From: Acorus gramineus
Taxonomy: Eukaryota > Streptophyta > Magnoliopsida > Acorales > Acoraceae
Length of the DNA stretch: 64,000 nucleotides
Assembly (NCBI GenBank): GCA_030737835.1
Contig: CM060850.1
Location: 11,397,571-11,461,570 of the forward strand
Direction: 5' to 3'
The first letter of the stretch is position 1, and the number at the start of each line of letters is the position of its first letter. The notes under the pieces are model-generated. The model made no database searches. It was not told the DNA's origin and saw only the letters and a program-made list of their open reading frames with translations. The translations under genes were made by a program, and so were the position numbers. Positions 48,245 through 60,790 of the stretch are shown here, in pieces.

Positions 48245-48799
48245 TAAAGTTTCATTAATTTTTTTTTTTTTTTTGTTGGTTAAACATTGAATTTTCAAAC
48301 TCCAAGACGTTTGGATCTCGCCCTAAGTCTCTGCTTAATTTAGTGTATATGCTAAATTCAAGACCAGTTAAACACTAGGGTTGGTTTCATAATTTGTGGG
48401 ACCAGTCTCAAGGTTCTTGGCATGAACTCATATTCCTCCACCTTGTTAAGTAGCTAGTTTCCCTCAACCACCAAAAGCAACATACAAAAAATTAGGTTAT
48501 CAAAAAAGAACATTGAAGTAATGATTCACATTCTCCACCTCCTCTTCAAGAAACAAAATAATAATGATAACAAATCACAACTCAACAGGGAAAAACAAAT
48601 TAATAATGGCACACATTCTCGACATTTGGAAATTTTATTGAACATTCCTCTCATACATCTTGATGCCAGGTTTGGGGCTCACTTCACTCACCAAATTACA
48701 TAATGCATAGATGGTTCTTTTACGTCTCATTGGATCATGAAAACAAAGAAAAACGTGTGTGTACAAGTGATGGACAAAGCTACACATAGCTCTCCTTAC

Positions 48800-49375
48800 G
48801 GTCCCAATTACAGTCTATTTTGTTTTTTTTTTAAATCATATACTAACATTTTAAAGTGCATGCTGTTATATGAAATGAAGTATATACTGAGATATATTAG
48901 TGTATTTTTTTTCACGATGAAAAAATGAAAGAAAAAAAAAATTGGGTTATATACTATGATATGACTCATACACTATCATAATTGAGTATATACTGCGTTA
49001 TCATAGCGTATGGGACTGCAAAAAGGACTGCGTGCATCAGCGCTCATAAGTGATTCATATATAAGATGTAACTTGTAATAATTTGGCTAGGAAAAATGTT
49101 AGACTCCGTCACATTCACCAATCGAAACTCAGATCTCACATGTTTTCATTTTTTTTAAAATAGTAAACATCATCTAATGAAGTATATACTTTAATAAAAA
49201 ATATATATCACTCCATTTCGAATTGAATGAACCCATTTTTAATAAGTGTAAGAAAATATTTAATGTGGTATATACAACATCTAACTAGGTATATACTTTA
49301 CTGGATTTATAAAATGATATATAAGACTGTGTTTTAGACTGAGAAAAAAACTGAGTGGAACAACACTCTTTGACT
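48800..49375. mobile_element. Two neighbouring copies of the TGTTACACGCAGTC MITE family
   Basis: About 48800-49035, ending GGACTGCGTGCATCA, and 49090-49375, the close match of 13567-13860. Confidence 0.55.
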
Positions 49376-49379
49376 GATA

Positions 49380-50214
49380 TTTTTTTCATATTTGGGCCAT
49401 CCGACCTTTTACATGAGATGCAGAATCCTAAGCATCATTATTGTCGAATAAACTAATCTTGAATTTTTAAGATTTATTTGAAAAATAAATTTGAAATGGT
49501 CTAATATTAATATTAATTATACATTAAAATGGAGTTTTTAAAATGTCACGTGGAGACATCTGACACCTTTTAATTTTCTGTTTACCCTATTAATATAGAT
49601 CAACATAAAATCAAGGGGCTTTTAATTGTCCTATCAGTCATCCCTTCATGTCTCTTCTTGGATGCACATCCCTCGCGCATGCAATATGTCTGGGTCAAGC
49701 TAGACAGACGATTAGTGCGTTTGTGTGGTCTATCATGAGTACGCACCATATATAGGATAGCTCTTCCTTTCTCCACAAAAGTGAGCTAGGTGCCTTTTAG
49801 AGTCCAACTCAACCAAGCTTTTATACATACATCTTATCTTTTCAAATCTTTCAATGTGAGACTACATCTATTTTTTCAATATTTAACTACTTTTGATCCA
49901 GTTTCTCATTCACCCAAGAAATATTTTGAACAAGAATATATACGACATTCATCTTTAATTTTAATGCAATGCAACACTCCATCCACCTTGAATTGTGGAA
50001 CCAACTCAAATTTCGATCCCAAATATCTTGGAGAGCCAAAGTTTTCCAACACCATTAACAATAGCTGTAGTTTTCCTATTCAATAGGAAGTTAGTACTCC
50101 AAGTAATTACCACTTGTAGTTATTTCAACATAGATAATTGCTACAAGCATTTTCTGTGTGACAATGCCCTCCAAACTAACCACTTTATAATAAGATGGAA
50201 CTGATTGAGAAATG

Positions 50215-50215
<1 letters not shown>
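49380..50215. other. Intergenic DNA, nothing recognised
   Basis: A 98-codon open frame at 49790-50086 shows no motif and biased AT-rich composition; I do not call it a gene. Confidence 0.4.
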
Positions 50216-50304
<89 letters not shown>

Positions 50305-50305
50305 T
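50216..50305. repeat. Long (AT)n followed by (GTAT)n microsatellite
   Basis: About 33 uninterrupted AT units, then about five GTAT units. Compound microsatellite. A (TC)n run of about 15 units lies at 50580-50611 and (GT)n plus a G-run at 50813-50832. Confidence 0.95.
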
Positions 50306-50578
50306 ATTGAGAATATTTCACTTTCAGAGGCTTTTGCAGATTGTTAGTGAATCGAGTTGTAATTTTGGAATGAAAACTACACCAGAGGTTTGCCAATCAC
50401 AGGAGCTGGGCTACCAAAAAAATTTGCACATTTGACTCTTTCACATCATATATTGAGAGAGACATGAAAGGGATGCACTTCCACTTTACTAAAATTGAAT
50501 CCATGATCGTTTGTTCATTATTCACACAAAAAGATGAAAATGATGTCCAATTAATCTATTTTTCCTTCATCTTATGTT

Positions 50579-50615
<37 letters not shown>

Positions 50616-50977
50616 AGCTATCTATCTATAAAGAAAGTTAACAAACATTATTTTTGTAGCCCCTCATAATTGTTGATATAGTAAGTTCGTTTTACAACCC
50701 CATATAATATATAGCGTAGTGTATACTGTAATATCATGATGTATGAGCTCTATATATTATAGTATCTATAGCTATTAAAAAAATTTACTTGTTCAAAAAA
50801 AAAAAAAACATCAGTGTGTGTGTGTGTGGAGGGGGGGGGGGGTGTATTTCAGTATAACAATATGTAATAAACCACACATGTTATTTTGCTATTATTATCT
50901 AATTAACATCAATTTAACTGATCCAACTTCCATAACGTCAAAGTATAAGAGAAGAGGTTGTTCATTAATAAAATTAA

Positions 50978-51491
50978 GGGCACGTTTGGATGCAGTGATT
51001 ATTTATATGTGTTTTCCTGTACATACAAATTTTATATTGCATGTGTAGGAAAACATTTGCACATATTTATTTGTTTTTATGTTGTGCTATCATTTACACA
51101 CGTGTTCTTGTTTGTAGCTGTTATTCTAAGTTATATAAATTTATAAAATGTAATTATCAATTTTAAATCTTAAAATAAGATTAGGAGAAGAAATATTTAT
51201 TTTGGCTAATAAATGAACTTTAATAAATTTGTAAAATTAGATTACATATACTTGAAAATTCGTTTTGGTTAATATAGTAGATAAAAGATATATGAGAGGT
51301 GAAAAAATAAAAGCTGTTACAAATGATAACACATGGGGTTAGTTGGGATTTTAATTGTCCCATTCAATGAAGCAAATTAAATGAGAACACTGGGATTTGT
51401 TACAATTATTTATGATAACCAAACAAAATATTGTATTTGACACAGTGCAAATGAAAACTCATCTTCATTTACACAGTATTCAAACAAACCC
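50978..51491. mobile_element. Tourist/Harbinger-type MITE
   Basis: 514 bp with a perfect TAA on each side (50975-50977, 51492-51494). Ends GGGCACGTTTGGATGCAGTG and, reverse complemented, GGGTTTGTTTGAATACTGTG. No transposase frame. Confidence 0.8.
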
Positions 51492-51964
51492 TAAGACATT
51501 CATTCGTTCATGGTGGGCATGAATTAGAAATGAAATTAAATATATGTGGCATCATCAACATGTATTTTTCTTAATTTTTTTATAATTTAACTTAATTTTT
51601 TTTATTTGAAATACAAAAAAGGCAATCTTATTAGATCATGTGATATCTTTCTTATTTTTATTAATTCTCATTTTTTTATTTTTTATTTTCTGGTTTTTTT
51701 ATACATATTTTTCTTTTTTTCTATTTTTTACTCTATTTGTTATTTATTATTGTTTGTTTCTATTTCATTGAGATATTTTTATTGGAATCAGTTATATAAA
51801 AAATTATGCGATGGCTAATGTATGAGTACAGGTCCCAAAAAAAAAAAAAAAGAATAGGAAGCCAATGAGTTTGAAAATATTACATTAAGTGTATTTTACC
51901 ATATAAAACATGTTCCGTCTATTCTTTTATAAAAAATTAAATATATACTCGATAAATTGAAGGA

Positions 51965-52237
51965 TTTTTTATTTTTAAGTCTCCATAAATCATAGAATTT
52001 AGTGATTGATCCCTCACTTCTTCATATTTTTGTTTTAATCCCCAGATTTAAAGGATATGTTTCTTTTTAATCTCTGCGACAGACCTATCCCTAAATTATT
52101 TGGTTTTTTTTTAGTCATTGAGAGGGATTAAAAAGGAACATATCCTTTAAATCTATAGACTAATTTCAAAATATAAAGAATTAAAGGATCGATCCTTAAA
52201 TAAATATGTTTACAAGGATTGAAAACTAAAAAATCTT
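51965..52237. mobile_element. MITE, relative of 33431-33699
   Basis: Shares AAGTC(T/C)CCATAAA, TTTAGTGATTGATCCCTCAC and AAAAAGGAACATATCCTTTA with the copy at 33431. The right arm is more degraded. Confidence 0.65.
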
Positions 52238-52619
52238 AAATTGAATTATATCAATTATTAAAAATAATAAAAATTTCTAACAATATACACACAATATTAG
52301 TAGTTTGACAAAGGGTTAAAGTTTTAAGGATAAATTATCATAATTTTAGTGGATAAAATGTTTATCAATTTTGTCAACATTCACATTTATTAAAATTATG
52401 ACAAAAAGTGAAGTTAAATATCAATCCACTCTTTAAGTGAAACAAAAAATCCTCATTTTTATTTTAAAATCGGGACAATTATTTGCACGTTATCCTGATT
52501 ATTTTTTTTATAATAAACCAAATAAGTTATCTAACCTCTCATTTATTCATATAATTATCTTTTGTACCATCATTTATCCTCTCGTGAGACACACTTTTGA
52601 CTTTCCAAGAATAAAATCA

Positions 52620-52775
52620 GGAGAGCCTAAAACACGTGCCTTCCACGTGATGTATACGGTCGCACGTCCTCCGTTTCCGCCCTTGGTCAAGTAGGTGCGC
52701 CCCCTCACACGCGTGTCCTGCGGCGGCTTGTTGGAAACGTGTCTCGCACGTGCCTTTGCCGGCCACGCTAAACCG
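52620..52775. promoter_or_regulatory. GC-rich patch with clustered G-box cores
   Basis: ACACGTGCC, CCACGTGAT, GCACGTCC, AACGTGTC and GCACGTGCC fall within about 130 bp. G-box/ABRE cores are bound by bZIP and bHLH factors in plant promoters. No gene follows on either strand nearby, so this may be a detached promoter or a chance GC island. Confidence 0.35.
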
Positions 52776-53017
52776 TTTTAAATCTACTCCCGCGGTGAGT
52801 TTAAGTTTGAGATATACCTTATTTAAATTGGCTAGGAGGAGATTAATAAATGATTAATCAATTAGTTTTTAAAATAACGAAAATAATACATAAAATTATT
52901 TAATAATTTTATACTATAAAATAATAACAAACTAACATCAAAATAAAATAAATATGTAATATATAAAGTAATTTTATAGCTTATTGGTCAAGTCAACTAG
53001 AGATTAAAAATAAAAAA

Positions 53018-54037
53018 GGGTTAAAGACATCTAAGTCCCTACAAACATGAGAAAACCCATATAAGTCCCTATTAAAATTGGGACAGACGTACAAGTCCCT
53101 GAAAACTCAGAAAAACCCAATTATCATCCCTGAGTTAAATTTCCATCCAAACTTAACGGAATATTCCCAGAATATTCCATCACATATAATTGTGTTGACA
53201 TTGAAGTCCTTATAAACAATCATAAAGACAAATTAATCCCTGCAAAAGACAAAATTGTCCCTAAAAGACTTTTACATTAAATTGTGTACACATTGCTGTC
53301 CCTATAAATAATCATAAAGAAAATTAATCCCCGCAAAAGATAAAATTGTCCCTGAAAGACTTTTACATTTAATTGAATAGACATTAGTATTTATAAATAA
53401 TCGTAAAGACAAATTGGTCCCTGTAAAAGACAAAAATACCCCTGAAGGATTTTTACATATAAAGAATGCAGTCTTTATAAACAATCATAAAGACAAATAA
53501 TATAATTTATTTATTTATTTTTTCATCTTCTATCCTATCAATCACACTCCACCTGAAGATCATAATTTGGATGTAAAACCAATATTTTAACCGATAGAAT
53601 GCATTCTTCAAGGGCATTTTGGTCTTTTATAGGGACCATTTTGTCTTTATGATTATTTATAAGGACTGTAATGTTTATCCAATTAAATGTAAAAATCTTT
53701 CAGGGGCAATTTTATCTTTTGTAGGGATTAATTTATCTTTATGATTATTTATAGGAACTGCAATGTGTACACAATTTAATGTAAAAGTCTTTCAGGGGCA
53801 ATTTTGTCTTTGCAGGGATTAATTTGTCTTTATGATTGTTTATAAGGACTTCAATGTCAACACAATTATATGTGATGGAATATTCTGAAAATATTCCGTT
53901 AAGTTTGGATGGAAATTTAACTCAGGGATGATAATTGGGTTTTTTTTAGTTTTCAAGGACTCGTACGTCTGTCCCAATTTTAGTAGGGACTTATATGGGT
54001 TTTCTCATGTTTGTAGGGACTTAGATGTCTTTAATCC
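53018..54037. mobile_element. 1-kb foldback element with arms of about 450 bp
   Basis: The left end GGGTTAAAGACATCTAAGTC matches the reverse complement of the right end GGATTAAAGACATCTAAGTC. The mirror continues for over 400 bp (AAATTTCCATCCAAACTTAA, GGAATATTC, AGTCCTTATAAACAATCAT). Within each arm a unit of about 90-100 bp (CATAAAGACAAATTAATCCC, CAAAATTGTCCCT) is repeated about three times. Only about 90 bp separates the arms. Flanks are A-runs, so the target duplication cannot be read; Mutator-like is a guess. Confidence 0.8.
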
Positions 54038-54049
54038 AAAAAAAAAGTA

Positions 54050-54500
54050 AGGGTCGCCTAAGTAGGTTCGGGTCGGTTGAAGTTTGTTCGAGCTCGTTTG
54101 ATTAGATAAATGAGCTGAGCTTGAATAATTTTTAAAGTTCAGTTATAAATGAGCTGAGTTTGAGTAGAGCCCAAGTCATGATTCGAGCTTGCAATCGAGT
54201 TCGTTTGTTATTTTTGACATGTTATCTGTTTTTTATATGTTTTAATTATTATACGAGCTTTTTTTTTTTTAGCTAAATGAGTTCAAACTCAGGCCTCGGT
54301 TCGAGCTTGCAGTCGAGCTCGTTCTACAAATGAGCCAACCCGAGCTTTAACTAAGCTTTTCACTTGCCAAACGAGCCAAGCTTGAATACAACATAAAGCT
54401 CAGTCCCGAGCCAAGCAGAGCCCGAGCTGAGCCTAAATATAAATGAGTGGAGCTTGAATATGTCAAGGATCGACTCACTCGACTCATTTACCACCCCTAC
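54050..54500. mobile_element. hAT-like element of the GAGCTCG/CCACCCCTAC type
   Basis: Dense GAGCTGAGCTTGA, TTCGAGCTTGCAGTCGAGCT and ACGAGCCAAGCTTGAAT words, ending ACTCATTTACCACCCCTAC. This is a widespread plant short-element style with TAGGGGTGGCAAA ends. The left end is not seen; it seems lost at the border with the foldback element. Confidence 0.55.
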
Positions 54501-54753
54501 GTCTAAGTCTAGGAGGGGGATTAATCGGGGTTTAGAAGAGCTTTTTAGAACACACGTATCTGGACCATCAAATCAATGTGTTTATAAAATATGTGCAAAA
54601 CAGGTGTATCCGACTCGCTCGACTCATTTACCACCCCTACGTCTAAGTCTAGGAGGGGGATTAATCGGGGTTTAGAAGAGATTTTTAAAACACACGAGTA
54701 TTTGGACCATCAAATCAATGTGTTTATAAAATGTGTGCAAAACAGGTGTATCT
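54471..54753 (+). repeat. 140-bp tandem duplication
   Basis: Unit 54471-54610 is repeated at 54611-54753 with few differences (CGACTC(A/G)CTCGACTC...CAGGTGTATC). It spans the end of the hAT-like element and its downstream flank. Confidence 0.9.
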
Positions 54754-54759
54754 GTGCAT

Positions 54760-55780
54760 CCAAACAGGAGATTAGCGTTATTATAGATAATATTTTTTGT
54801 GGTGGAAAGACATGTCACGTGTATAGGTTGGGGGGTTTGAAAGTAACACTTTTCCCATTTTTAAAGGTCATCCCAATTGAGAATTGTAGGGCATAGTTCA
54901 TGTTTGAAAGTTTATTTTATTTTATTGTGAGTGGTAGTTAGTCTTTAATTTGACCAAGTGAAAAAAAAGAAGATTGTTTTTACCCTATTTCATCCATTTT
55001 TTTTGTTATATTTGGAAATTGTAATAATTATAATAAAAAATAGATAAATCTATGTTGAATAAGACTTGAATTTATGTGATATGAAAGAGGTATGGTGCCT
55101 TTAATTTTTGATCAAATGAAAAAAAAAAAAGTGTTGCTTTGCAGCACCAATTCCAGACTCATTAATATGATATAGAAATCTATGGTTGGGGATGGTGAGA
55201 GGGATTGAAAAAGTAAAATGAGATAGTGGGTTTTGATTTTGGGTTTTAGTTTTTTGAATGAGAAATGAGGATGAAGAGAGAGAATGTGATGTGGAGGGGG
55301 TATAGTTTGGGAGACTGGTTCACCCGCTAAAGTTGTTTCCTTTTTTTTTTCTTTCTAAACAATCAATGCACAGTCATTTGATTGAAGGGGCACAAAATGG
55401 ATCGCTCGAGATTTTTTCTCGCACGATGGGCCCCAAAACCACATGACCGCATGTAATCAATTCCATGTGTATATATATACATATATATGTTGGGGATGCC
55501 TTTACTTTTTTGATTGATTGAAGGAAAAGATTTGACTGTATTTCGTGCTTGCTTTTAGAAATGAATGGATATGTATTTTCATACATGGGTTTTAAATGTC
55601 TTCTCGAAGAATTAAATTTTTAAAAAATGATGAAAATTTTGTATAACTATTCTTTTTAATATAATATGATATTAAACTGTTTACACTATTCAAGAATCTA
55701 TTTAACTAGTTATAAATATTACGAATATCTCAGTAAAATATAAAATTAATATGAAAATGTTAATATTATGATCTCCTATA
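54760..55780. other. AT-rich intergenic DNA, nothing recognised
   Basis: No gene or clear element ends. Confidence 0.4.
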
Positions 55781-55783
55781 AAA

Positions 55784-56261
55784 GGAAAAAATCCATACAA
55801 CTCCCTTAAATCTAATTGAAATCCATATAAACCCTTGACTTTTCTTAAAATCTATATAACCCTCTGAAAATACCTAGTAAATCCACATAACCATCTGAAC
55901 AAAATTTTCGTTAATAGATGATGAATATTTTATGAATATTTCATTTGGTTAACCTTGATGAAAACATAATATACTAAAAAATCATTACAATGTGTTAAAA
56001 ATGTGAAAAATCCTATAGAAAAGACGATTTTACCATCTCTTGATATATTATGAAACCCTATCCGAAAGGGTAAAATCATCATTTATATAAGTTTTTTTAC
56101 ATTTTTAACACATTGTAAGGTATTTTTTAGTATACTGTGTTTTCTACTAGGATTAATCAAACATAAAATTCACAAAATATTCATCATCTATAAACATAAA
56201 TTTTATTCAAAGAGTTATTTGAATTTATTAGGCATTTTCAGCTGTTATATGGATTTTTTCC
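55784..56261. mobile_element. Mutator-type foldback MITE, family X copy 3
   Basis: 478 bp. Ends GGAAAAAATCCATACAAC and TTATATGGATTTTTTCC, with 9-bp flanks CCTATAAAA (55775-55783) and CCTATAAGA (56262-56270). Nearly the whole element is an imperfect palindrome (GGTTAACCTTGATGAAAACA against GTGTTTTCTACTAGGATTAA). Confidence 0.88.
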
Positions 56262-56559
56262 CCTATAAGAACATGTCATCTTCACTCATTTTTATCCACC
56301 AGTAAATAACCTGAGTTGGTACATCTTTCTTTCCTTCCTTCATCATTGGCCTCCTTCGTATAAAAACATGTGATCTAAAATTAATATCCATTTTTATCCT
56401 TTAGTAAAGAACCATGTGTTGGTATATTTCTCTCTTCCATCCCCTTCCTTGCCTCATTCACCTGTCACTAACCTCCATTCGACCTCCCTATTAACCCGTT
56501 GGTCGTTGCCCACCTCTGCGCCCTGTCACCCTATTTGCCTCCCTTCTGGTTCTCTCATT

Positions 56560-56800
56560 CTCTTTTCGGTAGCATTTAGTAACGCGATTGTAAAATTTAT
56601 TTTTTGCAATCACTGAGTTTAAAACTGATTCTGCAGGAAGCTACTTCACCCTAGCTTTCTCAAATCGCAGCTTTTGGATACTATTTGCCTGAAATCTGTT
56701 TACAGGAAGCTGTGATTGTAAAACTGTTTGGTTGCACGATTACCGAACCAGCTTCCTGCAATCGTAAAAGCTGCGCAATCGTGCAACCAAACGCTGTTGA
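56560..56800. mobile_element. Hairpin repeat with GCAATCGT / ACGATTGC words
   Basis: TTGGTTGCACGATTACCG and GCGCAATCGTGCAACCAA flank a CAGGAAGCTG core that recurs in both orientations. MITE-like; ends not fixed. A (CT)n(CA)n run follows at 56871-56903. Confidence 0.45.
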
Positions 56801-56869
56801 GTCCTCTATTTCTCCCCTCCCCTAGCATCCTTTCGACGTCCCCAGCCCATACCGCTGACCTCCTTCAAC

Positions 56870-56904
<35 letters not shown>

Positions 56905-56909
56905 GTCAC

Positions 56910-57570
56910 ACTCTCTTCCTCTTTTCTCAACCCCAAAAAAAAAAAAAACACTAACTTTAGGTGGTGGGGAGGAAAGAGGTGGTTGGTGGGAGGAGACATT
57001 CCCCATGTGTTATTCTACTTTGATTAAAGAAATGAAAGCTTGGTTGTCTAGCTAGCATGTCTTTTATCAATTGTGAAACCATGCATCAATCATATCTTTG
57101 GGAGAAGGAATGTTTTCAAAGGAGCCTTGGACTAAACCTATAAGAACATTATGTATTTATAACGATAGTCTCCATCTCCATCTGGGTCACCTCCACGCTT
57201 ATTAATGCGACGAGGATTGAGTACACACTCCTGGGGTGATGTTCAGGATAATAGTTTATTTATTTATTTATTGGTGAGAATCACCCACAAATTTTGTTAA
57301 TAAGATAATAGATATTGCTGTAAACCCTAACCCAACATTAGACATACTGAATCCCACCCACAAATTCTATGTATCAATTAATAGATATTGTTGTTTTTCC
57401 TAAAATATATATATTTAAGTTTATTTCCTAAAATAATAAAATATTTTTTAAGTTTATTTTATTTTATTTTGTATAGAGACCGAGATAAGATGAAACAACA
57501 GTCCCAACTCCTAAAAAAGTTAAAAAGTTAGTTTATTCAGTTTATATATATATATATATATATATTTTTA
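56910..57570. other. Intergenic DNA with (TA)n
   Basis: No gene. 57422-57513 is repeated at 57735-57820. (TA)n at about 57542-57565. Confidence 0.4.
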
Positions 57571-57574
57571 TATA

Positions 57575-58361
57575 CAGGGGCGGATCCAAGACATTATTCT
57601 AGGATGGGCTAAGTTTTTATTTTTATATTTCAAAAAATAAGTGTTTTTAACTTTTTATTAAACTAAATAAACTGATGTTTAAAATAGATGAAAAATTCAT
57701 TCAATGTAAAATTAAAATGACAATGATATATACAAAAAAATAATAAAATATTATTTAAGTTTATTTTATTTTATTTTGTATAGAGACCAAGATAAGATGA
57801 AACAACAGTCCCAACTCCGAACTATATAATATAACTAGTCCCAACATATATGGCCCCTTAAATCTTTTAGAATGAAATGTTATTTGAATTCATTGAGTAT
57901 ATATGGTGTTTGCATCGTTATTTACAATAAATTCTCTTTTATAATTATGATAATATTTGAAATTATTAGAATTTATCTATATATTCAAAGACATAAATTG
58001 TTTGGATAAACTTTGGTGTGTTGGTATTTGATTTATTAAAGAGCATTGATTTATTAATTAAAATGAGATTTAATTGTTTTACTTTTTTATAGTAAAATAG
58101 CATATCATTAATTATAAATTATTTAAGGTCATTACTAAGAATTATGACATACCAGCTTGGTAAATTCATTCTATTCTACATAACAATTGAGTTATATTTT
58201 ATGTTTTTTTTTACATTAAATTAGATCAATATAATAGATTTAAGATTTTTATGAATAAAATAAAATTTTATTTATTATAAAATACAATACATATATAATA
58301 AAAAAATCAAAAGCTGGGCCGGGCTATAGCCCGGCCCAGCCAACTAATATATCCGCCCATA
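57575..58361. mobile_element. hAT-like non-autonomous element
   Basis: The left end CAGGGGCGGATCCAAGACA and the right end, reverse complemented, GGGCGGATATATTAG. CAGGGGCGGA is a frequent plant hAT end. A GCTGGGCCGGGCTATAGCCC palindrome sits near the right end. It lies between AT microsatellites, so the target duplication is unreadable. Confidence 0.6.
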
Positions 58362-58439
58362 TATATATATATATATATATATTATTGTGAATGACCATTT
58401 GTAGTCTAACAACTCAACAACAATCTTATTTGTGGAGAT

Positions 58440-59640
58440 GTGCCAAGGTACAAGATATGTTTCGCAACTTAGTCAAAAAGATTTTTATTAGAAAAATGAT
58501 ATACTCATAAAAGTTATCCTAAATAACACTATTTTTTTTGTTTGAGCTACTATGTATTTAGTTGAATTTTTTTTCTATTTTGTATAAATACATGTGATCT
58601 CCGAATAAGTGTATATGAGGCGGAGACGATTTTTAGGAGTGGATGTATCAAAGATGCTTCCTTTTTATGACATATCTGCAGATTGCATTAATTGGACGAT
58701 GCGTAAGCAAGAATAGAGTTCCTTATACTTCCAAAGTGAAAAGTATTTGTTTCAAAGGGGATGAGAGTGAATATTGATGATTCTACATGAATCTTTTGGA
58801 AGTTTAACAAAGTCACATGAATGGTAAAGCCGCATGTGCAATATAATCGTTATATCAATAAATAGAGGATCTATGATTTTGATAGGTGCTGCTTGACATG
58901 TGGGTTAGTTCAATATTATTTCACAAAATTCAACAACAATCGAAATTAATTGCCAATTTTGTATTCATTTTTATTTTTACACTAAAAAAAATAACATTTG
59001 AATTCTCTATTCCCGTGTGTATTCTGAATATCAAAAGCAAAATTTTCTTTTCTAAGAAATTTGATCCTAAAATGAATTCTCATTAGATCAAGTTGATTAG
59101 CTAGTAGTTATGTTATGATTGCTATCATGCTTCAATTTATAAATAAAATCGTTTATGAATGTTTATGAATGACCCAAGCTTTCAACGTCATGGGAGAGTC
59201 ATGAAATATCAAATTGATCACTATAATACAGTATCATACATACAATACAGTACCATACATACGAAGTCAGAATATAAAAAATATAATATTTTATATTCAA
59301 TGGGTTAGGTCAGACATCCACAACAGGTGGCCAAAGTTGACCTGTGATTGACCCATCGGATGCTCAGATATTCTCCTTCCCGGAAAAAAAGGAACCAATA
59401 TTAAGGGAAAAATCTATTTAACTCTACGTAAAGTAAGTTAAATCGATTTTAGCCTCTCCATAAAGTATATATGAACCGGAGAGGATTTTTTTTTATTTAA
59501 TAGGAACATTTTCTAATTTTAGTCTAAAAGGATAGGGAGCGGAGGTGATTTTTCGATTTTCAAAGGATATTTTTTTATTTTTATAAATTTTTAAAGAGCT
59601 ATATCAATTTTTTTAAAATAAAGGATGATGACATTCTGTT
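58440..59640. other. AT-rich intergenic DNA, nothing recognised
   Basis: No gene seen. A short direct repeat AGT(A)CCATACATAC-like lies near 59227-59262. Confidence 0.35.
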
Positions 59641-59648
59641 TACTTTTA

Positions 59649-60178
59649 GGGAAAAATCCATATAACCACCTGCAAACTTATTGAAATTCATATAACCCTC
59701 CGACTTTTTTTTAAAATCCATATAACTCCTGAAAACACCTAGTAAATCTAAACAACCCCCTGAAAAAAATTTATATTTATAGATGATGAATATTTTATTA
59801 ATAATATGTTTGATTAACCATGGTAAATAACACAATATATATATATAAAAACATATAATGTGTTAAAAGTCTGAAATTTTTTTCTATAAATAACAATTTT
59901 ACCCTTTCGGAATAATATATCCATAGAGGGTAAAATCATCATTTTTATAGGATTTTTTCTTTTTTAACTTATTATATTGATTTTTTAGTATATCGTGTTT
60001 TCAATCAGGGTTAACTAAATGAAATATGCGTAAAATATTCATTATCCTCTAATAAAATTTTATTCATGGGGTTATTTGGATTTATTAGGTGTTTTCAGAG
60101 GGTTATATGAAGTTTAAGAAAAGTCAGGGGGTTATATGGATTTCAGTCAGATTATAGGGAGTTGTATGGATTTTTATC
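59649..60178. mobile_element. Mutator-type foldback MITE, family X copy 4
   Basis: About 530 bp. Ends GGGAAAAATCCATATAACC and GTATGGATTTTTATC, with flanks TTACTTTTA / TAACTTTTA (9 bp, one mismatch). Same internal order as copy 3. Confidence 0.82.
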
Positions 60179-60539
60179 TAACTTTTAATGTGTAGTTAGG
60201 ATTAATCATGTACTTTGTTGTTTGATACTTTTCAAATAATATAAGAACTTGTGATGATTTTTTAATTTTACATAGGTTTCGTTTGACTCCACGTTCAGGG
60301 CGTGTTCGCACAGACGGACGCGATGCAACGGAAACCAGCAAACAAACACAAAATCTGCGTTTGCAGTGACCAGTCAATTTGTGAGTTTAATATGTAATAT
60401 TACTCACTTCCTTACGTCTCAAAATATTGATTTTCAAACTCATATACGACTCCATCAACGCTGCGTTACGGAACATATACCCAAAGGAGCCACTGAGTAA
60501 AACCGATTTAAGCTAATTTTAGATTTTTTCTGTATTTAA

Positions 60540-60790
60540 AAAAAAAAGCACGTGATTGTGACCGGCTTTATAGCTGGTGAACTCGTGGAGTCAAATTGTT
60601 CTTGGATTTATGGCAGCCGTTCATTCGGTGTTCTCCATTCCTTTTGGGGATCGTTCGGGGCGCCTTTCGGTGGACTTGAAGGGGCAAGTACGTACCACCG
60701 CCACGTCATCTCCACGTAGGATGAGGCGGCGCCACCAGATAACGATGAGATGCGGGTTGTACACGTGTCTGTTTCTCCGACGCACTTAGG
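60540..60790. promoter_or_regulatory. GC-rich patch with ACGT cores
   Basis: GCACGTGATT, AGTACGTACC, GCCACGTCATC, TCCACGTAGG and ACACGTGTC fall in 220 bp. A 70-codon open frame (60577-60789) is Arg-rich and shows no family motif. More like a promoter or an unrecognised first exon than a finished gene. Confidence 0.3.

Noticed and set aside
49790-50086. 98-codon open frame
   Set aside because: No recognisable domain, AT-driven composition, no splice partners.
50205-50435. Open frame with an IYIYIY run
   Set aside because: Translation of the (AT)n microsatellite.
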